A DNA stretch of 64,000 nt from Metarhizium brunneum (taxonomy: Eukaryota; Ascomycota; Sordariomycetes; Hypocreales; Clavicipitaceae), in contig NC_089423.1 in the NCBI RefSeq assembly GCF_013426205.1, positions 3,348,001 through 3,412,000 on the forward strand. The letters run 5' to 3'. The notes under the pieces are model-generated. The model was not told where the DNA came from. It did no database searches and saw only the letters and a program-made list of their open reading frames with translations. A program made the translations under genes and the position numbers. Positions 11,093-22,503 of this stretch are shown piece by piece; positions within the stretch are counted from its first letter, which is position 1; every line of letters starts with the position of its first letter.

Positions 11093-12248
11093 ATGTCTAC
11101 AGACTCGGGCGCGCCTGAGTCGTGGATCTCAAGCTTTTGTGCTCTTCTAGGCCATGAGTATTTCGCCGAGGTATCAGAGGAGTTTATCGAGGATGATTTT
11201 AACCTGACGGGTCTTCAGACCCAGGTGGCCATGTATAAGGAAGCATTGGAGGTATGTGGTGCTTGAATTTTAATTTTTTTTTATTCTCTTCAACCCCCCT
11301 CCTCACCCCCCCGGCGGGGTGTTCTGGTGCGGGAATGCAGTCTTCGTCAACTAACTCTCCCGTGCTCTTCCGCAGATGATATTGGATGTGGAGCCCGAAG
11401 ACGATGAAGATGAGGAGGAAGAGGAGGAAGAGGAGGATGATAATGAATCCGGTCTGGGGGATGGCCAAGAGCGAATGGGTGGCCGACCAGGCGAGCGAAG
11501 ACACCATAGTAGAATGGCCAGCGACTTGTCTGTCATTGAGTCCTCAGCAGAAATGCTTTACGGCCTCATTCACCAACGGTTTATATGCTCGCGTGCTGGA
11601 ATCCAGCAGATGAGCGAAAAATATGAACTCGGCCACTTTGGATGCTGCCCACGGACCAACTGTGACCAGGCAAGGACGTTGCCCGTCGGACTCTCTGATA
11701 TACCGGGCGAGGATACCGTCAAGCTGTTCTGCCCGGCTTGCCTGGACGTCTATGTCCCACCAAACAGCCGTTTCCAAACTGTCGACGGAGCATTCTTTGG
11801 TCGCACATTCGGCGCCCTTTTCCTTCTTACCTTCCCCGAGTACGACCTCACCAAGAGGGGGGTCGAGGTTCTCTCTTCAGCAACCTCGCGCATAGCAGCT
11901 GATGAGGAGCTCGTCAACGGCATGTACACCAGGAACATTGCCCCGGGCCTAGGACCTGGCCGCATCTATGAGCCCAAGATTTATGGCTTCAGAGTTTCAG
12001 AGCGGGCTCGATCGGGCCCGCGCATGCAATGGCTACGAGCTCGACCAATCGATGTCAACGACCTTGACGAGTCTCGCATCTACGCTGAACAATGCGCCGA
12101 ATCCGAGGATGACGACGAATCCATGAACCTTAACGGGAGGGCAATGGTCCGTCGACGACCTCCTGGCAACGCCCGTCTCCGCCAGCGACAAAACCAGAAC
12201 GGCAGTCCCATGGCTCTATCAACGAACGGCGCCGAATCCGAGCTGTAG
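11093..12248 (+). CDS. CKB1: Casein kinase II regulatory subunit beta
   Basis: The regulatory subunit of the tetrameric Ser/Thr kinase CK2, which dimerises and holds two catalytic subunits. Exons 11093-11251 and 11376-12248 are joined across a 124 nt phase-0 intron with branch point CTAAC, giving 343 residues. The family N-terminus (SWISSFC, FNLTGL) is in exon 1. The zinc-binding cysteines C144, C149, C172 and C175 have the same spacing (5, 23, 3) as human CK2 beta. LPVGLSDIPGE and PKIYGF are also typical. Compared with the roughly 215-residue animal protein, there is an acidic Asp/Glu insert just after the MILDVEP motif (about residues 58-75) and a longer C-terminal tail, both common in fungi. 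Confidence 0.97.
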
Positions 12249-12990
12249 GAAGACAAAACAACGACTGCCCCTTCATTCTCCCCACCAGAGGCATGGTGGC
12301 GTGTAGCATCCTTGAAGTGTAATACAGATGCCAGTCCTCAGACTAAGGATCGGTAATCACGCCGCCATGCCTCGAGGCGGCGTTCCGTCAATTGGCTTCA
12401 GCAGGATCAAGGATTGTCCAAAGCAGGGTCATATATCCCACCCCACAAGCTTCCTCCTACCACGAAGATTCCACCCCTCAATCAAATATAGTGGCATTTG
12501 CATAGATGGCGTTGGAGGTGTTGTTCAGTGAATACAATTTGGTCGGTTGGTGAAAGGCGGAAAATAGCAGAAAAGAACAAAAAGGGAGGCATGCTTGCAT
12601 GACGGGTATATGTACGTGTGTGCGCGCGTGTTGGACTACGCTCAGCGGTAAAACTGGGTGCCTGTCAAAAGCAAGATACGAGTACATTTTCGCGTTTAGA
12701 CTGCGCGGGCCGGAGGTGTGCGAGGGTCGCTGTTGAATAATTGCACATGGGTATCGGTGTTGTTTATTTGGACGGAAACGGCGTGGCGACGTAACCATAG
12801 AGCGATGAGTTTCAAGAGGATTGCACTTTACTTTTTTTTTCACCTTTTTTGATAAAATCACACATCTTCACATGCACATTTCACCTTGCTGCAAATTTTA
12901 TCTCGCTATTGCATGTGCCAAACTTCAAAAAGTACATAAACATGCTGCAATAATTGGATTTTGCGTTTCATAACCAAACCATGACTAATC
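12249..12990. other. Convergent 3' region between CK2 beta and PAN2
   Basis: About 740 bp holding both 3' ends. AT-rich tracts occur near 12830-12960. No coding sequence was recognised. Confidence 0.6.
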
Positions 12991-15900
12991 CTATCGTAGC
13001 GGCGATCCCTTCCCCGGCGTCCAACTCGTGCCACCGCCAAACCCAGACCCGGGCGCCATACCAATAATCTTCCTCACGGGCGTGGACGGTCCTGGCGTGG
13101 ACGAGTCCACCGGCAACGGCGGAGTGTCCGTCCTCTGGACACCCACGTCATCCTTCCGCGGAGGTTTAAAGTTGACATCTCTTCCGGCGCGATAAATATC
13201 CTGCAGCATGGTTTCCAGAATCCCAGCGTCTTCAAACTCTAGATATTTCCGATATAACTTGAGTGCCGTCCGGGAGTCCTCAATCGAGTCGTGCGTTTCC
13301 ATTTGAATGTCCTCCTTTAGGAGGTACCACGCTAGAAATGCCAACGAGAGCTTCCGAAGTCTCGACTTTAGGAAGAACAGATCGATAGTGTCGATGACCT
13401 GAGACTTGGGAACATGGATATTTATAACGCGGAAATCTTGTTTGAGACCGTGGCCGAGGAATTTGCACCCGAGGTTGAGCAGAATCCAGAGTTTCTTGTA
13501 GGCCATCTTCAGTGGGAGCAGGCTGTGTTTGGAAATCCGCGGGTCCAGATCTTCTCGGGTTATGCCAGAGTACGAGGTCAGATAATCCACAATGGGCTCT
13601 TGTATTAAAATATAGTCGTCGATGAAGGGCCGTCCCTCGTTCTCGCCCTGCCCGCGGACGACAGATGTTCTGGCCAGGGCATAGACAATTGGACGAATCG
13701 TCTCTCGTTCGCCGTCCGAGTTCATTTCAATCTCGGGCTGTCGAATGGCGACAAATTCCGTGTCTAGTGCTACTATTGTATCCGGGCCAGGACGCTCAGT
13801 CTTCGGATCTAGGATGTGATATGTTTTGGTTTCAGAGTTTGGATTCGGACTGCAGCTCAAGTTAGCTCGGCGTGTCAATAGACACTTGGTATGTAGAAAA
13901 AAAATACGCACTACAAATCATGATACAGAATCGAAGTATCCAGCTGATGTTTCCAAGTAGAATCAATTTTGTTGTTCGCTTCTTTGATCTGGAATGATAC
14001 AACACTAGGGACTTTCCATGACGTGTTGAATGTAAGGGCTTCATCTGTACTGACAGACCTAACTAAGAAGTCGTTGAACAAGTGCCATTGACTTTGTCCG
14101 GGAGCTTCTTGCTCGGCGTGTGCAACTGTTTGTTTGTTAGCATTAGCATTAGATAACTTGCACGTCCCATCGGAAGCACTTGCCATTGACCATGGATACC
14201 AGGTGCGGCTTTTGCGTTTGGCCACCCTCAATGTTTGTCGCCATTCCGATAAGTGAATATACTGTGATATTATGGATTCCTCGCTGCAAGTGAAGTTTCA
14301 GGTCTTCTCCCTCGTAACAGAAGAACTGCCCCTGCTCAACAATGATTCCAATCTCCTCAGGAAGCCAGCCGGGAGTGGACCACAGCATGCGATGGTCGTG
14401 ACTCGTAATTGCAGTATTCAACATTAAGACTGCCGGGATGTTGTGAATTGTCTTTCTGGTGGCGATAGTTTGATAACGTTGACATCGGCCACACCAACCC
14501 TTAGAGGTAGTCTCTCTCTCAACGCTACTCTTAAGAACCTGAGAAAAAGTGACCCTGGGCATTTTGGCGTTTCGTCCAGGAGGTTTCTAGGAAGCTGAAT
14601 TAGAAGGTTTCGGTACAGAGAGGTATCGCATACTGACAAATGGTGGATAAAGCAAGTCGTTGACATATGTGGAACCTGGTCTTGTATACTCGCTCCTACA
14701 ATTCATGCATCGAATAGAGCTTGTAGCTGAGGTTGCAAGAATCTGCGGGTTGTCAGGGCCTGTTCAATGTATTCTCAAGGCAATACTAACCTGTTCCATG
14801 GCAGATGATGTTGGTGACATACTCTTGTAGTCAGAAACAATCTTATCCAAGAGAAATCTAGTGAGCCCTTGCAGCATGACGTTTAGAGACGAGCCGTGGG
14901 GGTCCTCTTCGAGGAGGCCAAGCGGTCCGGCTGATAATGGTTAGCACAGATGACATAGTTAGCACAGCGGGTGACGTGCGGTCTACCTTGTGGGTGGCTA
15001 CTAAGTGTTCTCAGCAGGTTTGTTGCCTGACAGATTGAGCCGTCCGCTTTTTGTAGCATGTCGAAAAGGAAGCCAAGTTCGCACAGCAAGCAGATTTCAC
15101 TAACACAGGCCGTAGCCGCATGTTGAAGGGCTAGGTTGCGTATAAGGGGGGTAAAGTGCATGATTTGAAGGAGTGAGTTGGCGTATGAGTTTGAAATATG
15201 AATTTCCAAGCCTGAGTAACGAGTTTTGTTGTAGAATCTGAAGTTTGTCAGCAGGCAGTTGGGGAAATAGCACCACAAGCGTTAGTTAACTCACCCAAAA
15301 TCAAAGTCATCTACTCCGAACTTGCTGTACTTGATTTCAACGTTGCGATACATAACCGGCACGTCTGATTTCTTGCTTTCAATCTCGTTCTCGGCCACTG
15401 GGCTAGGAACGTCGTCGGTCTTATCGTCCGTCCTGGAATCGGATATTGCAGACTCTCTGGCTTTCTCACTCAGGAACTTGGGTGCCTTGAGTCCAGAATT
15501 GGCAGACTTGTGGCTGTTTCTGGTATCCTCAACCTGGTTCCTCCTGAAGCCTCTCGTGTTGCGGCCGTACAGGCCAAATTCGGTCGGCTTGAGGCTCACG
15601 AGAAACTGAGGATCAAACCTGATTGGGGGGGCGCCAACATCCGATACCAGATCCGGCCAGGCCGAGGCCAACACGTCCCGATAGTAGGGCAATCCAACAG
15701 AGTTCAGCGGTCTTGAGTAAGAGAAGGTCAGTGTATAATTTAAATACCAGTGGAAGCAGTTCTTACGTTTCAGGGGTCCATTCTATTTGAGGAGCGTGTT
15801 CCTCTGGGCTAGCAAACTCGATTGGTGTTGGCAGGTCGACAAAGTGAAGCTTTGAAGGCGATCCCCAAAGGTGTATATAGCACTCAGCATCGGTCAAGGC

Positions 15901-17092
15901 CATTGATTCTCCAGACGGCGCAATCTCAAACATACTCAGATAGGTCAGGACGTTTGCCTGTCTCACGTTACTTGTGTTGGGGTTCATCAAGTCGACCACA
16001 TGCATTTGGCCAGACTGTGAGACCACAATACTGGTAGTCAACATTCTTGGATGCATGCGAACGTACGCCGCCCCGGCAGGAAAAGGTATTGGTGGCATTG
16101 ACGACATCTTTTTAATATCAAACACGTTCAAGAATGGATCGAGCATGTATGTTTGGCCTTGTCGAAGCGAATATCCACATGTAACGATGAAGTCATGCTG
16201 GGCATCCATGTCATTGATCAGCGCAGAGTGAGCATTCCAAGACTTGACAACTGCAAAGGACACTGGGTCAAGGAGGTTCACCGTTCCGTTCTTGGTCGCC
16301 GCGCAAATATACCTTCCTCGCTTCATGATGGAGTACTGGTGTTCGGTTGCGATCTAGCAGCATTGTCAGTCGCGCGAAACAGCATGGGGCCCAACAGCCA
16401 CCAACAAACCTGCTTCACGACCTCGCCCTTATTAAGGTCGATGACAAGCATTGTGTCTTGCAATCCCGCAACAATGATCTCGGCCGTCCCTTTGGAAGTA
16501 AAGCTCATGCACCGCAGTTCCTTCGTGTCGTCGTGTCTTGTTCCTCTATTAGCACTCTCTTGCCGCGTATGGGGCTGTGAAGTAATTGTAGTTACTTGAT
16601 GTGCCATATCGGCGGCCCTCTCCTCTGTGCCATGTGAACATCCTTTGACCCCAAGACGATGACGCCCTTGTCGTTGACCAATATTTGTCGTACCGCTCCG
16701 TCAGTCGAAAGATGTGCTTTGAAGGAGGTATATCGTTGTAGTTCCGAGCCAAGAAAAGAGGTAACGCGACCCTGCAATGCGGGTCAAAAATTGAACAGTT
16801 CGTTGCTGAATATGTCCTATGGATCCATACATAATCGTTTCCAGTCCATAGTAGTTCTTGGAAAGTATCAAAGGTCATCGTAGTTACCGGTGTCGGCATT
16901 GCATGGACGCCCGGAGGCGGGAACGGAATGCGGGCGACCTGGGAGCAATCATGTATGCGTTAGCAACCCGTTGAAAAGACGCACGACCTGGCACATTGAC
17001 ATGACCAGCGGGCAGCAGACATCTGGATGTGCGCCGGTGGAACATGTCGGCTCAGCTGCAGAGCGACTGACCTCATCCCAGTCGCCGTCCAT
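12991..17092 (-). CDS. PAN2: PAN2, catalytic subunit of the PAN2-PAN3 poly(A) nuclease
   Basis: PAN2 trims mRNA poly(A) tails together with PAN3. I reconstruct 12 exons: 17072-17092, 16831-16938, 16596-16771, 16410-16536, 15767-16353, 15295-15711, 14987-15237, 14791-14930, 14638-14742, 14184-14586, 13915-14125 and 12991-13849, giving 1134 residues, the usual fungal length. The N-terminal part is a WD40 region (for example [19 protein letters not shown]). A pseudo-ubiquitin-hydrolase domain follows, with zinc-type CxxC pairs (CMNC, CGRC). The C-terminal RNase T/DEDD exonuclease has D878 and E880 in [15 protein letters not shown], and [10 protein letters not shown] as the H..D motif. Exon 1 codes only seven residues. 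Two introns start GTCAGT, and one is GC-AG. The exon 9/10 junction is the least certain. Confidence 0.93.
14126..14183 (-). other. GC-AG intron in PAN2
   Basis: The 58 nt intron between exons 10 and 11 has donor G|GCAAGT and acceptor AACAG, with TGCTAAC branch-point-like repeats before the acceptor. It keeps the frame (…SMVN|VAHAEQE…). No GT donor nearby gives the correct phase and a credible length. Confidence 0.75.
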
Positions 17093-17791
17093 TGTTGCTG
17101 GCTTGTCATTCTCCGAAGGATGATAAAGTATTGATAAACGATGCCCGAGCACCAGGTGTGCCTGTATGGCTCTGCGACGCTTTGAAACGCAATGCGCCTC
17201 ACAGGATACTCGTCATCGACGTCCAGGATATTGATGAATGTCGAGATCAAGCAACGGCTAGCCGCCCGACTCGCGCGTGGAGCTGCTTGACGTTGGACTG
17301 GAGCTTGTTGGCGGGGCACATGAGGCTGCAGCATGTCTGGTGGCCCAAGAGTCCGTGCTCAATCGATACATGTACGGCGTCGATCCGACAACAATCAAAT
17401 ATGAGAGCTACCCTATACTTTTGCGCATCATTACAATGTTACACCTGTTTGGGCGGGCGAAGAGTTGGAAATCGCTATACGGGGCGAGTGAGCTTTCTTT
17501 CTTTCATTTTTATTTTTTTTTAATTTTTTTTTAGCCAATGTCCCGAGACTGGTGCAGGTTGGGTGCTTTCTAGGTGAATCGTAGATCAATCCCCTCGGCA
17601 AATTGACCCACCGTTCATACCACGCACTTGCATGGCCTCTCAACATTCATCTCGCCAATAACATCACCCACTCACCAGGCGGACCATACGTGCTAAGAGG
17701 TGGCTATTTCAAACATCAGTAAATATACTAGAAACCTATATGTCTATAGAAAAAGTCTAAAATGCCCCCTCCTGACTCGTCGCCAACCCTG
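17093..17791. other. Intergenic region: PAN2 promoter and methyltransferase 3' end
   Basis: About 700 bp. A long T-rich tract lies near 17500-17535. No gene was recognised. Confidence 0.6.
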
Positions 17792-18682
17792 TCATGATAT
17801 TTGGTGTATGACAAAGTTGACCGGCTGGGCATCCCTATCGATGCGTGGTACATCAACAATCTTTTCGCCGGCAGGTTCTATCTCCACAGCCCACTTCGTA
17901 TTTGTCAAGTACCCAACCTCATCCCAAAGGCGCTGGAAGCTGTCTTTGTCGTGGAGATATGGCGACATATCATTACCCAATGGAGATGGACCCGGCCGAG
18001 TGGTGCCAATGTGGCGGCCATAGATGAGGGCATTTTTGGTGCCGCGCTTGAGAAATCCCACCAGTCGTTTGCCAATATAGACTTGCTGAGTCCAGTTGAA
18101 CAAGTGGAAAAAACTGCCTGCATATATGATGGTAACCTTGTGCAACAGGTCATCTAGCCTGGTGTCATCGGGGTCCAGCATGTCGCCAACAACAAAAGTA
18201 GCACCAAATTCGTCTTGATCCTGGAATAGATCGTAGCCGATTTCAACAAACTTGGACTGAACATCAGTTCCGAATAATTGATTTCCTTGCACTCCATCAT
18301 GACGGAGCTGACGAAGGACCTGTCCCACACAACAACCCAGGTCCAAAAAGGCATCGTTCGATCTGGGCACGTTGAGCCTGAACAGCACCTGTCGATAGCA
18401 GGGATCGTTTTGCTCGGTTAGGCGTAGAAATTTCCACCGGCCGACGCAAGGAAATCTTGATACTCTCCACGCATCCTCGCGCTGGCATCGGGTTGTCACT
18501 CATCAGCCAACGAGCACTGATTGGCCTTCTCGGTAGAACACACTCACCACTCGTAGAATATGGCTGTCAATATCACTTGCAGGAATCCTGCTGTACACGA
18601 GGAGCAGGTTGCGGATGGGACCAATATCGTCGGGCAGATCTGGGATATACGCCCAGCTTTGCGATGCGATGATATCCATCAT
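17792..18682 (-). CDS. Class I SAM-dependent methyltransferase-like protein
   Basis: Exons 18548-18682 and 17792-18481 join across a 66 nt GT-AG intron in phase 0, giving 274 residues. The start is the first of two adjacent ATGs. The order of motifs matches small fungal methyltransferases common in secondary-metabolite gene clusters: an N-terminal YIPDLPDDI segment, REDAWRVSRFPCVGRWKFL, then the SAM motif LDLGCCVG at 91-98. This is a variant of GxGxG with Cys-Cys in the middle, as I recall for this subfamily. LFGTDVQ supplies the acidic residue after strand 2, VVGDMLDP follows, and HLFNWTQQ lies near the active site. The substrate is unknown. No polyketide, terpene or peptide synthase lies nearby, so a cluster role is not supported here. 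Confidence 0.85.
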
Positions 18683-20105
18683 GTGAGAATGCGGTGGTGA
18701 GGGATCCGCGTTTCGGTTCTGCGTGTTTTCAGAGGAAGCCGACTGGGTGTTGACGCGGGTTGGTCATGTTTTATGTCCAAATTGTTGCGTCAATGTTGAT
18801 TGCCAAAGCGTTCATAGCGCCTGGACAGTCACACTCCCGCCTTGCGGCAAGGAGACGGGCAGGCCGCCGGAAGAAGAGGAAACGAGGAAATTTGGAAGAG
18901 AACTGGACTCTGGAAGCAGTGGGACATGAGGCATCTAGCTCGAAGAGACTTGCCAAGAGAGACGGGGACGGCGAAGCGCATGCAACGTTTATAAGCAAAC
19001 CACATGTGCAGGGCCAACGCAGATTGCGCCGATGGGGCTGGATCGAGGTATCCAATCGGTTCGAACCAGGCCGTGCGATGCAAGGACTTCTCCAGTCATC
19101 AGCATCGCCGGGGACTTCTGGACGCACCAGGATATGGACACGGCATCGTCGTGTCGTGAACCAAGGTTGGCTGCAACATGTGGTGATGCGCCCAATTGCC
19201 TGGGAGTCGCCGCCACAATGGAGCCTGCAGATGCGACTGCAACCTCGAACAGACAAGAGGCATCTCCGCTCCCTCGGATACCCCCTCGGATACCCAGTTA
19301 TGCACTCCGTACATTTGTACTATTTATGTATTCGTCCTCGACGCCCGTGTAGTATGGAGCTCGAGAGCTGGGGGCTGGCCGTCCGTCTTGCTCCAACTTC
19401 CAACGCGAAATTTGGCCGCCAACTTGCCGGGATGATCTGGTCAGTGGTGCCACAGCTTGTGCCAAAAATACCTAGGTACCTGGGGTCCAGTCTGGCCTGT
19501 CTGGCTATCTCGGAACCCAGATGCCCCGTCAGCCACCTAGCGGCCCCGGTAGTTAAGCCGATGATTTGCCGCTCCTCCCGAAAATTCTTCCATCTCCGTG
19601 CTCGATCTCAAAGGGTCAAAACCAAACACAACCACGGCGCCGAGTTCTTCCTCTTCCGTTGCGCGACGGGCCCATCGCATTTATCATCCTCCGATCCAGG
19701 GAGCTATTGGAGCTGTAAGTTGATGCATCTCACCTTGACCTGTTGATGGCAACTCATCAGCGCTCACCCACCGACTCGCTCGTGTGTTGAGTGTCGCTGT
19801 GCTGCAATTTGGAATTTGCTGTTTTGCGGTGGAATCATGCTGGTCGCGCAACCACGCTAACAATGGCCTCAGTGTACTTCAACGCGCCTGTTGACCGATT
19901 GTCTGGCGCTTCCGCCCATGCATTGGCAATTCAAGGCCCATATGCCCTGATCGATAGTTAGACCGATATCAAAGTTTCTTTTGGAGCATCAATATCTTGC
20001 TGTGCCAGTGAATAGGACCACCACAGCCACCTACCCCAGATTTGGCCGACTCAAGCCGCGAGACTGTTACTTGCGTCGATAGTATACAACACGCGTCGCA
20101 TCGAC
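18683..20105. other. Divergent intergenic region before the RGT1-like factor
   Basis: 1.4 kb between the methyltransferase and the zinc-cluster factor. It contains a direct repeat CCCTCGGATAC (near 19270-19293) and an ACTCCGTA motif at 19304. A long open frame on the + strand (18760-19746) has no family resemblance and is not called. Confidence 0.55.
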
Positions 20106-22503
20106 ATGAGTGCAGGAACAGAAGGCGACGCCGGAGATGCGGCTGAGTTGACCTACCCGTCTCCCGGAGCAGAAGGAATGGAGTCTGGCCCATTCTACCA
20201 TAACGCTCGCGATGGTGCTCCAGAACACCATGATCAAGCCGAGCAGCAGGTTGCTGACGAGGTGCATGGACAGGGGCATGACCAGACACAAATGTCGGCC
20301 CAAGATGATGCTGCATCTCATCACCACGTCTCTAGGCCGGCAAATCTGGAAGAGCTGCAGTTGGCGGCGCAATTGGGCCAAGGCTTGGCTGGCACCTCCA
20401 TTCTCCCAGCTACCGATCCGAACATGACTGTCGAGGACCCCAACATGCGCAATATCATGCCACACCCAGATCCCGACCACCACCACGCAGCATCTTATGT
20501 CCAGGAAGCTCCTCCGCCTGATCCAATGGTTCAGCATCAGATGCCCGTTGCGGTTGGGCCTGCCCTCCCGCCGCAATATGCTATGGGAGACGGCATTCCC
20601 CCGCGCAAGAGGTCCAAGGTGTCGCGCGCGTGTGACGAATGTAGGAGAAAAAAGATTAAATGCGATGCACAGTCTGACTCTGGCGAGACGCCGTGCTCCA
20701 GTTGCGCGCGGTCATCTATTAGATGCTTGTTCAGTAGAGTACCTCAAAAGCGTGGTCCCAGCAAAGGGTATGGAGGCCAAAACACACCCAACAACAGCGT
20801 TACTTTTTTAGCTAATTCGTATTCTAGATACATAAAGGAACTCGCAGACCGAATCCACAGCATCGAAAACAAGTTGGAATCGGAGGGTAATCTTAGCCAA
20901 GACGATATTGACAAGTTATTTGCGACGGATCGGTCAAGGCATAGCAATGGCCTCGAAGATTCCACACGAAAACGGCCCTTTTCTAGCATATCTACCGGAG
21001 ACTACACCACACCAACTACCGTACGCCAAGCACCCTGGGGATCCGAGGCGCGTTCAGCCCAGCCGGCATCCGGACAGGGAGAAGGTCTCGTTCAAGAGTA
21101 CAACAACAATTCATTGGCACCCCAACCAACACCAATCAAGCCCGATGAGACCCCTATAAAGCCACATGCTGCACCGGCAGATGTACCCATGGTAGATGGA
21201 GATGAGGTTCCTGCAGTAGATGAACAGGCCTTCCTGGAGTACGTGCTTGTGTGACTTGGCTTGGTGCTGGCACGATGACAAACTGACATATATTCCAGGT
21301 TCCTGGCCTCTGTTCAGCCGCTTTACCCGGTGCTTCCGACCGATCTGGGCAGGCTTCAATCACTGCTATTGCAGACAAACGCAGCAGTTCGATCCGCATT
21401 TTCCCTGGCTCTGTCTTGTATTGGCCAGCCATCGTCTGACAGCCCCAAGATTGCCAGTTCCCTGCTTCATGAATGGGAGAGCAACGACTCTCCAAGCAGC
21501 CGCGCCACTGATATTGTCCACGCGCAGACGTTACTGATCTTGATCATTGATGCAGATTGGCGGGGAACCTCGAGTCTGCCTTTTCTTCTCGCTCGTGCCG
21601 TAGCTCTTGCCAACTCAATGAAGCTGTGGAAATGCTCGCCTGTCGACTCGACGACAGAACCCGACTCTGATGACGAGCTATGCGTCCGAATATGGTGGTC
21701 ATTGGTGCTGATGGACAGATGGCATGCTGCAGGAACTGGCCAGCCTGCGCAAATTCCCGACAGGAGTGTTGTCGTTCCGGCGAGCCTCGAGAACACAATT
21801 GGAGAGGTCTCATTCCACCTCCTTCGTAAGTCAACATTCAATTTGTGTGTGTGTGTGTGTGCAATTGGAACAGTTGGAACAGCACTGACCAGCTCCTGCA
21901 GGCCTATCAAAACTTTTGAACCGAATCTCTTTTGTCATATCAACATTGCAGGCTGGGTTATACACTGCCGATGCCTCAATGGCTGCGATCTTGACCGACT
22001 ATATCGAGAACTACCGGGAAGACCTGCCTGCGCATATTGATGCAGCAGCGTACCCCATGATTCACCTTGCTTACTGGCATTGCCGCCTCCTTGTCACCAT
22101 GCTCACGCCTGGCGCCACGCCGAAAGAGATTATCTGGCCAACTAAGGAGCTGGCCCACTTGCTGTCTGTGACGCCCGAGTTGAAGGGCCCGTTGTTTAGT
22201 CATTTTGTCTCGCTTGCCACCATGTCGCTGAGAAAGTTGGCTAGGACGGAGGCCACGCGGGAGGAGGCGGCGGAAATCATCAAGGAAATCGCAGAGAAGC
22301 CTAGCGGAGGTCATTGGGACGGTGTCAAGGACAAGCTTGCGGACGGACTCAGGCCGGCATCGTCTTCTGCGGCCGAAGCGGCAGCCAGCCAAGGACTACA
22401 GCACCTTGCGGATCTAGCAACGGCATCTGAGTGTCTCGCGGCAGGAGAAGAGGTCCCTTTTGGAGCCGCTCTTACAACCGGATACTTGGAGGTTGCATCA
22501 TGA
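20106..22503 (+). CDS. RGT1: Zn2Cys6 transcription factor, RGT1-like glucose-responsive regulator
   Basis: A fungal binuclear zinc-cluster DNA-binding protein resembling the glucose-transport regulator RGT1. Four exons are read: 20106-20767, 20828-21238, 21299-21825 and 21902-22503, giving 733 residues. The cluster cysteines are C176, C179, C186, C197, C200 and C207. After the cluster comes KRGPSKGYIKELADRIHSIE, the linker plus a short dimerisation coil typical of this subfamily. That motif is only restored when a 60 nt intron is removed. The N-terminus is His/Gln/Pro-rich and likely disordered. The C-terminal half has the fungal transcription-factor middle-homology character (WWSLVLMDRWHA). 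Sugar sensing is inferred from the family, not shown here. Confidence 0.9.
20768..20827 (+). other. In-frame, stop-free 60 nt intron
   Basis: Donor GTATGG, branch point GCTAATTC and acceptor TTCTAG. Length is a multiple of three with no stop, so retention would insert 20 residues between the zinc cluster and its coil without breaking the frame. Confidence 0.8.
21845..21861. repeat. TG microsatellite inside an intron
   Basis: A run of GT dinucleotides in the third intron of the RGT1-like gene, between donor GTAAGT (21826) and acceptor CTGCAG (21901). Confidence 0.8.

Noticed and set aside
10512..11150. 212-codon open frame overlapping the CK2 beta start
   Set aside because: It overlaps the well-supported CK2 beta exon 1 in another frame and consists of leader-like CA/CG-rich sequence.
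19060..19085. GGTTCGAACC, like the B box of a tRNA gene
   Set aside because: The flanking bases do not form a T stem, and no acceptor stem, D arm or anticodon arm could be placed.
18760..19746. 328-codon open frame on the + strand upstream of the RGT1-like gene
   Set aside because: The translation is Arg/Ser/Pro-rich without a recognisable domain, several other frames are also open here, and the start has no promoter or leader context. It looks like chance in GC-rich DNA.
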